Below are positions 59,827 through 64,000 of a stretch of DNA of 64,000 bases, piece after piece. The notes under the pieces were generated by a model. That model saw nothing but the letters and a program-made list of their open reading frames with translations, ran no database searches and was not told the DNA's origin. The stretch is taken from positions 62,001 through 126,000 of the forward strand of contig NZ_QOIN01000042.1 in NCBI RefSeq assembly GCF_003323715.1, read 5' to 3'. The first letter of the stretch is position 1. Each line of letters opens with the position of its first letter. A program made the translations under genes and the position numbers. The DNA comes from Streptomyces diacarni (GTDB lineage: Bacteria; Actinomycetota; Actinomycetes; Streptomycetales; Streptomycetaceae).

Positions 59827-61027
59827 TCAGTGCCATCGTCATCGCCTCGACCGCCAGCAGGGGCGCCACGTTGCGGTCGAGCGCCCGGCGGCACTCCAAT
59901 ACCGCATCGATACGGCGCAGCGTCTGCTCCGGACGCGAGGTGGTGACGAGCCGGTCGACGGGCGCCGAGGGATCGTCGTGTGCGAGAGCGACCGCAGAGC
60001 CCAACTGGCGGGCCAGCACGTCACGGTAGAAGGCCGTCAGATCCGTGAGCGCCAGGTCGAGGGAGTCGCGCTGGGTTCGGGTCGCACGCCGCTTCTGCTT
60101 GTCCTCCAGCTCCTTCATCGCACCCGCCGTGCCGCGCGGCAGCCGCTTGCCCTCCGCGGCGCCGAGTGCGGTGCGCAGCTCCTCGGTCTCCTTGGCGTCC
60201 AGCTCCTCCGCCACCTGTTTGGCGTCCTCGGCGGCGTCGTCGAGCAGTTCCTGCGCGGCCCGCAGCGCGCTGCCCACCTCCTCGACACGGGCCGGCAGTT
60301 TCAGCACCGCCTGGCGTCGGGCGCGGGCCCGCTCGTCCGTGGCCAGCCGCAGCGCACGGTCGATGTGGCCCTGGGTGGCCCGTGCGGCGAACCTGGCCAG
60401 GTCGGGGTCGATGCCGTCCCGCCGCATCAGCAGGTCCGCGACCGCGTCCACCGGGGGTGTGCGCAGCGCCAGGTGGCGGCAGCGGGACCGGATCGTCGGC
60501 AGCACGTCCTCGGTGGACGGCGCGCACAGCAGCCACACCGTGCGCGGCGCGGGCTCCTCGACGGCCTTCAGCAGGACGTTGCCTGCGCCCTCGGTGAGGC
60601 GGTCGGCGTCCTCCAGGACGATCACCTGCCAGCGGCCGCCCGCCGGCGACAGCTGTGCCTCCCGCACCAGCGCGCGGGTCTCCTTCACGCCGATGGACAG
60701 CAGGTCCGTACGGACGACGGTCACGTCCGCGTGGGTGCCGACCATCGTCGTGTGGCAGCCCTCGCAGAAACCGCACCCCGGGCTGCCGCCCAGCGCCCTG
60801 TCCGGGCTGACGCACTGGAGCGCCCCGGCGAACGCGCGAGCCGCCTGTGAGCGGCCCGCGCCCGGCGGCCCCGTGAAGAGCCAGGCATGGGTCATCGCGG
60901 AGCCGGAGAGGTCGGCCGACCCGCCCTCCGCGGCTTCCGCCGTCACGTACGCGTCGGCGTCCCGTGCGGCAGCCGTCAGCTGCCCCACCGCCCTGTCCTG
61001 TCCGACCAGGTCGTCCCACACCGCCAT
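59816..61027 (-). CDS. holB: DNA polymerase III delta-prime subunit
   Basis: A 403-residue clamp-loader subunit in the replisome. It begins MAVWDDLVGQDRAVGQL. The P-loop reads GPPGAGRSQAA, with Arg in place of Lys as in many actinobacterial delta-prime proteins. The zinc site CGFCEGCHTT, the VKETRALVREAQLSPAGGRWQVIVLEDADRLTEGAGNVLLKAVEEP segment and the sensor SRCRHLAL are all present. Start chosen at ATG 61027; ATG 61036 and 61081 are also in frame. It lies 141 bp after tmk on the same strand, an order I recall from other Streptomyces. Confidence 0.92.
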   Translation of the reverse strand: MAVWDDLVGQDRAVGQLTAAARDADAYVTAEAAEGGSADLSGSAMTHAWLFTGPPGAGRSQAARAFAGALQCVSPDRALGGSPGCGFCEGCHTTMVGTHADVTVVRTDLLSIGVKETRALVREAQLSPAGGRWQVIVLEDADRLTEGAGNVLLKAVEEPAPRTVWLLCAPSTEDVLPTIRSRCRHLALRTPPVDAVADLLMRRDGIDPDLARFAARATQGHIDRALRLATDERARARRQAVLKLPARVEEVGSALRAAQELLDDAAEDAKQVAEELDAKETEELRTALGAAEGKRLPRGTAGAMKELEDKQKRRATRTQRDSLDLALTDLTAFYRDVLARQLGSAVALAHDDPSAPVDRLVTTSRPEQTLRRIDAVLECRRALDRNVAPLLAVEAMTMALRAG

Positions 61028-61168
61028 ACGGACCATTGTCCCGGATGCCGGTGACACCCGGGCACCGTCCACCACCGTCACGCCGCGGGGTGGCTGCGCC
61101 GGCTCCCGCAGTGCCGCGCTGTCGGACGGCGGTCCGGGTTCAGCGCGGCGCGGGAGCCGGCGGGAGCG

Positions 61169-64000
61169 TCATCGGCGGCGCTGGTGACCGTCTGCGTCCT
61201 GGTCGCCCTGTTCGTCCTGAGCGTTGTGGGCGTCGTGGTCGTCGTGCGGACCCAGGAGTTTGTCCGCCAGCGTGGGGGCGTCGTCCATGGGGGTGTCCTC
61301 AGCCCAGGAGGGACGTGGGCGGCCGTTCTCCTCGACCTGGGGGAGTTCGCGCGTACGGTCCTCCCCCGCGTCCTCGGAGACCTTCGGCAGCACGGTGGTC
61401 TCGTCCTCGGACACCTTCGGCAGCACCGTCGTCTCGTCCTCGGACACCTTCGGCGGCACCGTCGTCTCGTCCCCCGCGGAGGGCGCCACCGCGGGGCGCG
61501 GCAGCTGCGCCGTGTCCTCGGCGTCCGGCTGCGCGGCGGAGGGTTCGCCCCGGTCGGACACCTGCGGAATCTGTGCGGTGTCGGCCTCGGAGCCGTCAGG
61601 CGCGGAAGCGGGCTGGACCGGTGTCGTCGCGGTCGTCTCGTCGGCGTCCGCCTTCGCGGGGGCCTTCGCCTCGGACGCCGTCCCCGCCTCGGTCCGGGAT
61701 GCGGCCTTGGCCGCGGCCTCCGCTTCGGCGTCCGCCTTCGCCTTGGCCTGTGCCTTGGCCGCGGCCTCCGCCTCCGCGGCGCGGCGCGTCTCCTCCGCCC
61801 GCAGCAAGGCCTCCTCCGCCTTGCGCTGGCGCTCGCGGCGCCGCTCCTCCGCCTCGGCGCGGAGCCGCTTCTCCTCCTCGGCGCGCTTGCGCAGCCGCTC
61901 CTGTTCCTCCTCGTAGGCACGCTGTTCGGCCTCGCGGCGCTCGCGTTCCTCCTCGGCGATGCGGCGGGCCTCCTCGGCCTGCTTGCGTGCCTCCTCGGCG
62001 CGCCGCGCCTCCTCGCGCTGGCGTTCCAGTTCGGCCTCGCGGCGCTTGCGCTCCTCCTCCTCGCGGCGCAGCTTCTCCAGCTGTTCCTGGCGCTCGCGTT
62101 CCTTGCGCTCCTCTTCCGCCTTGCGGCGGGCCTCTTCCTCGGCCTTCCTGCGGGCTTCCTCCTCGGCGCGCTTGCGCGCCTCCTCCTGGGCCTTCTTCTC
62201 GGCTTCGGAGAGCGGAAGCACCTGGTCGAGGCGGTGGCGGATGACCGTCGTGACGGCCTCGGGCTCCTGTCCGGCGTCGACGACGAGGTAGCGGGCGGGG
62301 TCGGCCGCGGCGAGGGTGAGGAAGCCGGAGCGCACCCGCTGGTGGAACTCGGCCGGTTCGGACTCCAGCCGGTCGGGAGCCTCGGTGAAGCGCTCCCGTG
62401 CCGTCTCGGGTGCGATGTCGAGCAGCGCGGTCAGGTGCGGCACCAGGCCCTCGGTGGCCCAGCGGGAGATACGGGCGATCTCGGTCGGCGACAGGTCGCG
62501 CCCGGCGCCCTGGTAGGCGACGGAGGAGTCGACGTACCGGTCGGAGAGGACCACGGCGCCGCGCTCCAGCGCGGGGCGCACGACGGTGGCGATGTGCTCG
62601 GCACGGTCCGCCGCGTACAGCAGTGCCTCCGCGCGGTGCGAGAGCCCGGAGGAGGAGACGTCCAGCAGGATGGAGCGCAGCCGCTTGCCGACGGGTGTGG
62701 AGCCGGGCTCCTTGGTGACGACGACCTCGTGGCCCTTCGCCCTGATCCACTCGGCCAGCGCCTCGACCTGGGTGGACTTGCCGGCGCCGTCGCCGCCCTC
62801 CAGGACGAGGAAGAAGCCGTCGGCCGCGGGTGCCTGCCGGGGACGGGCGCCGCCGAACGCCTCCACGAGGTCGCGGCGCAGCGGTACGCCCTGCCGGTCG
62901 TCGGTCCGTCCCAGCAGGATCGCGCCGACGGGCAGCAGCAGCGCGCCGACGAGCATCAGGGTGAACGAGGCGCCTCCGTGGTCGAAGACGAAGGCGCCGT
63001 CCTCCACCCGGTGCGGCCCGATGAGCGCGGCCACGACGGGCGCGATCAGGGCGCACAGCGCGAGCGACAGCCGTACGACGGCCTGCAGGTGCTCGGTGGT
63101 GCGGGTGCGGCGGAAGTCCTCGGTCTCCTGGTCGAGCAGGGTGTGCAGGGTGTTGGCCGCGATGCCGCCGCCCAGTCCGGCGAGCAGTGCGAGGCCGATG
63201 ACGGTCGCGGTGTCGGAGACCAGCCCGGCCGCGAGGAGCGCGACACCGGTCAGACCGGTGACGAGCGCGAGCAGGCGGCGGCGGGAGAGCGACGGCAGCG
63301 TGTGCGGGGCGAGCCTGATGCCGGCGGCGGTGCCACCGGTCAGCATCAGCGCCAGCAGCCCGAACGCGACGGGCCCGCCGCCCAGGTCGGCGGCGTGCAG
63401 CGGAGCGAGCGCGACGGCCGCGGCGATCGCCCCGCTGACGGCGGCGCCCGCGAGGACCAGCAGCGGCACGGCGCCCGTACGGCCCTTGTCGGTACCCGAT
63501 CCGGTGCTGGGCCGGCGCAGCCCCTCCAGCGGGGAACGGGGGCGCGGGGTGCGGGTGTCCGGGAGTTCGAGGAAGTAGCCGACGGCCGCCGCGGCGGCGA
63601 ACAGGCCCGCCGCCACGTACGAGGCGAGCGCGGCCTGGTGCGAGCCGAACCAGTCGATGCCCGTGCCGAGCAGGTTGCTGACGAGCGTGACGACCACCAG
63701 CCCGGCGGCCGCCAGCGGCAGGGCCACGAAGCCGGTGCGCAGCCACAGGCGGCGCAGCGCGTCGTGGTGGTCGGGCAGCGGCCGCACGGCAGCGCCCTCC
63801 ACGGGCGCCGCCGGCAGGAGGGCCGGGGCCGCGCTGTCCCGCGTCACGGTGGACAGCCGCTCGGCGGTGCCCGCCACGAAGACGGTGATCAGCAGGATGA
63901 GGAAGGCGTTGCCGGGCGTCCAGTCGATCCACAGCGGCGCGATGACCAGGGCGATCGCCCGCAGGACGTCGGCGCCGAACAGCGTCCAGCGCCGGTCGAG
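61169..64000 (-). CDS. tmk: Membrane-anchored thymidylate kinase fusion, 5' part outside window
   Basis: 944 codons visible and open at the window end. Order: MFS-like membrane region of at least 10 helices, then a thymidylate kinase domain (LVLEGGDGAGKSTQVEAL P-loop, KEPGSTPVG, DRYVDSSVAYQG, lid region), then a long Glu/Arg/Ala coiled coil (EEARRKAEEE repeats, about 170 residues), and an acidic tail with three SEDETTV-x-PKV repeats ending in HQRRR. Tmk makes dTDP. The fusion tethers the kinase to the membrane, a form known from Streptomyces. The coiled coil may mediate partner binding. Confidence 0.9.
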   Translation of the reverse strand, partial: LDRRWTLFGADVLRAIALVIAPLWIDWTPGNAFLILLITVFVAGTAERLSTVTRDSAAPALLPAAPVEGAAVRPLPDHHDALRRLWLRTGFVALPLAAAGLVVVTLVSNLLGTGIDWFGSHQAALASYVAAGLFAAAAAVGYFLELPDTRTPRPRSPLEGLRRPSTGSGTDKGRTGAVPLLVLAGAAVSGAIAAAVALAPLHAADLGGGPVAFGLLALMLTGGTAAGIRLAPHTLPSLSRRRLLALVTGLTGVALLAAGLVSDTATVIGLALLAGLGGGIAANTLHTLLDQETEDFRRTRTTEHLQAVVRLSLALCALIAPVVAALIGPHRVEDGAFVFDHGGASFTLMLVGALLLPVGAILLGRTDDRQGVPLRRDLVEAFGGARPRQAPAADGFFLVLEGGDGAGKSTQVEALAEWIRAKGHEVVVTKEPGSTPVGKRLRSILLDVSSSGLSHRAEALLYAADRAEHIATVVRPALERGAVVLSDRYVDSSVAYQGAGRDLSPTEIARISRWATEGLVPHLTALLDIAPETARERFTEAPDRLESEPAEFHQRVRSGFLTLAAADPARYLVVDAGQEPEAVTTVIRHRLDQVLPLSEAEKKAQEEARKRAEEEARRKAEEEARRKAEEERKERERQEQLEKLRREEEERKRREAELERQREEARRAEEARKQAEEARRIAEEERERREAEQRAYEEEQERLRKRAEEEKRLRAEAEERRRERQRKAEEALLRAEETRRAAEAEAAAKAQAKAKADAEAEAAAKAASRTEAGTASEAKAPAKADADETTATTPVQPASAPDGSEADTAQIPQVSDRGEPSAAQPDAEDTAQLPRPAVAPSAGDETTVPPKVSEDETTVLPKVSEDETTVLPKVSEDAGEDRTRELPQVEENGRPRPSWAEDTPMDDAPTLADKLLGPHDDHDAHNAQDEQGDQDADGHQRRR

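Noticed and set aside
60840..60880. Arg instead of Lys in the delta-prime P-loop as a novel defect
   Set aside because: Delta-prime subunits commonly lack a functional P-loop, and GAGRS is usual in actinobacteria.

Overview
The window is a stretch of Streptomyces-type chromosome. It is very GC-rich, uses GTG and TTG starts, and has leaderless promoters, an XRE/ATPase/DUF397 regulatory module, ANTAR and STAS proteins, a streptogrisin-like protease and a large membrane-anchored thymidylate kinase. Both ends are conserved housekeeping DNA: tilS, an F420-associated metalloprotease, dacB and ppa on the left; tRNA-Thr, a secreted S33 hydrolase, holB and a tmk fusion on the right.

Layout. 1-5 kb: tRNA modification, cell wall and pyrophosphatase genes. 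5-12 kb: a ThrE-like exporter, a PadR regulator with a palindromic operator, an aldehyde dehydrogenase, and an XRE/DUF5753 - HATPase - DUF397 module bracketed by two near-identical 26-bp sites. 12-18 kb: an ABC exporter behind a MerR-type leaderless promoter, an MreB-like protein, a cNMP-binding protein, DUF2277, two MarR regulators and a small membrane protein. 18-25 kb: a secreted protease with a chitin-binding domain, LysR, a STAS-ANTAR-GAF protein, VOC and a true formylglycine-generating enzyme. 25-30 kb: a CitA/CitB-type two-component system with a frameshifted kinase and a CitMHS transporter. 30-34.4 kb: hydrolase, phosphoribosyltransferase, a second ANTAR protein and a Gly-rich membrane protein.

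34.5-47.4 kb is the accessory centre and looks less GC-rich than its flanks. On the minus strand is a polymorphic-toxin operon: two WXG100-like proteins, a 580-residue protein ending in a bacterial RNase A-like domain, an overlapping probable immunity gene, a free-standing RNase A-like domain that seems to lack all catalytic residues, and a CdiI_2-like immunity gene. Divergent from it, on the plus strand, is a six-gene defence-type operon: Vsr-like nickase, MORC/MutL-like GHKL ATPase, PD-(D/E)XK protein, Z1 helicase-like ATPase, a cytosine-methyltransferase homologue without its catalytic Cys, and an intact cytosine methyltransferase with its own leaderless promoter. This composition matches the MORC/Z1-type restriction systems predicted by comparative genomics (Iyer, Abhiman and Aravind, 2008). 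It is the most interesting part of the window.

47.8-58 kb: an IrtAB-like half-transporter pair and a divergent AraC regulator separated by four 14-bp direct repeats, an FG-GAP secreted protein, a MarR/ClC divergent pair and a small membrane protein. Some start sites are choices based on ribosome-binding sites, as noted. No transposase, integrase, CRISPR array or rRNA gene was seen.
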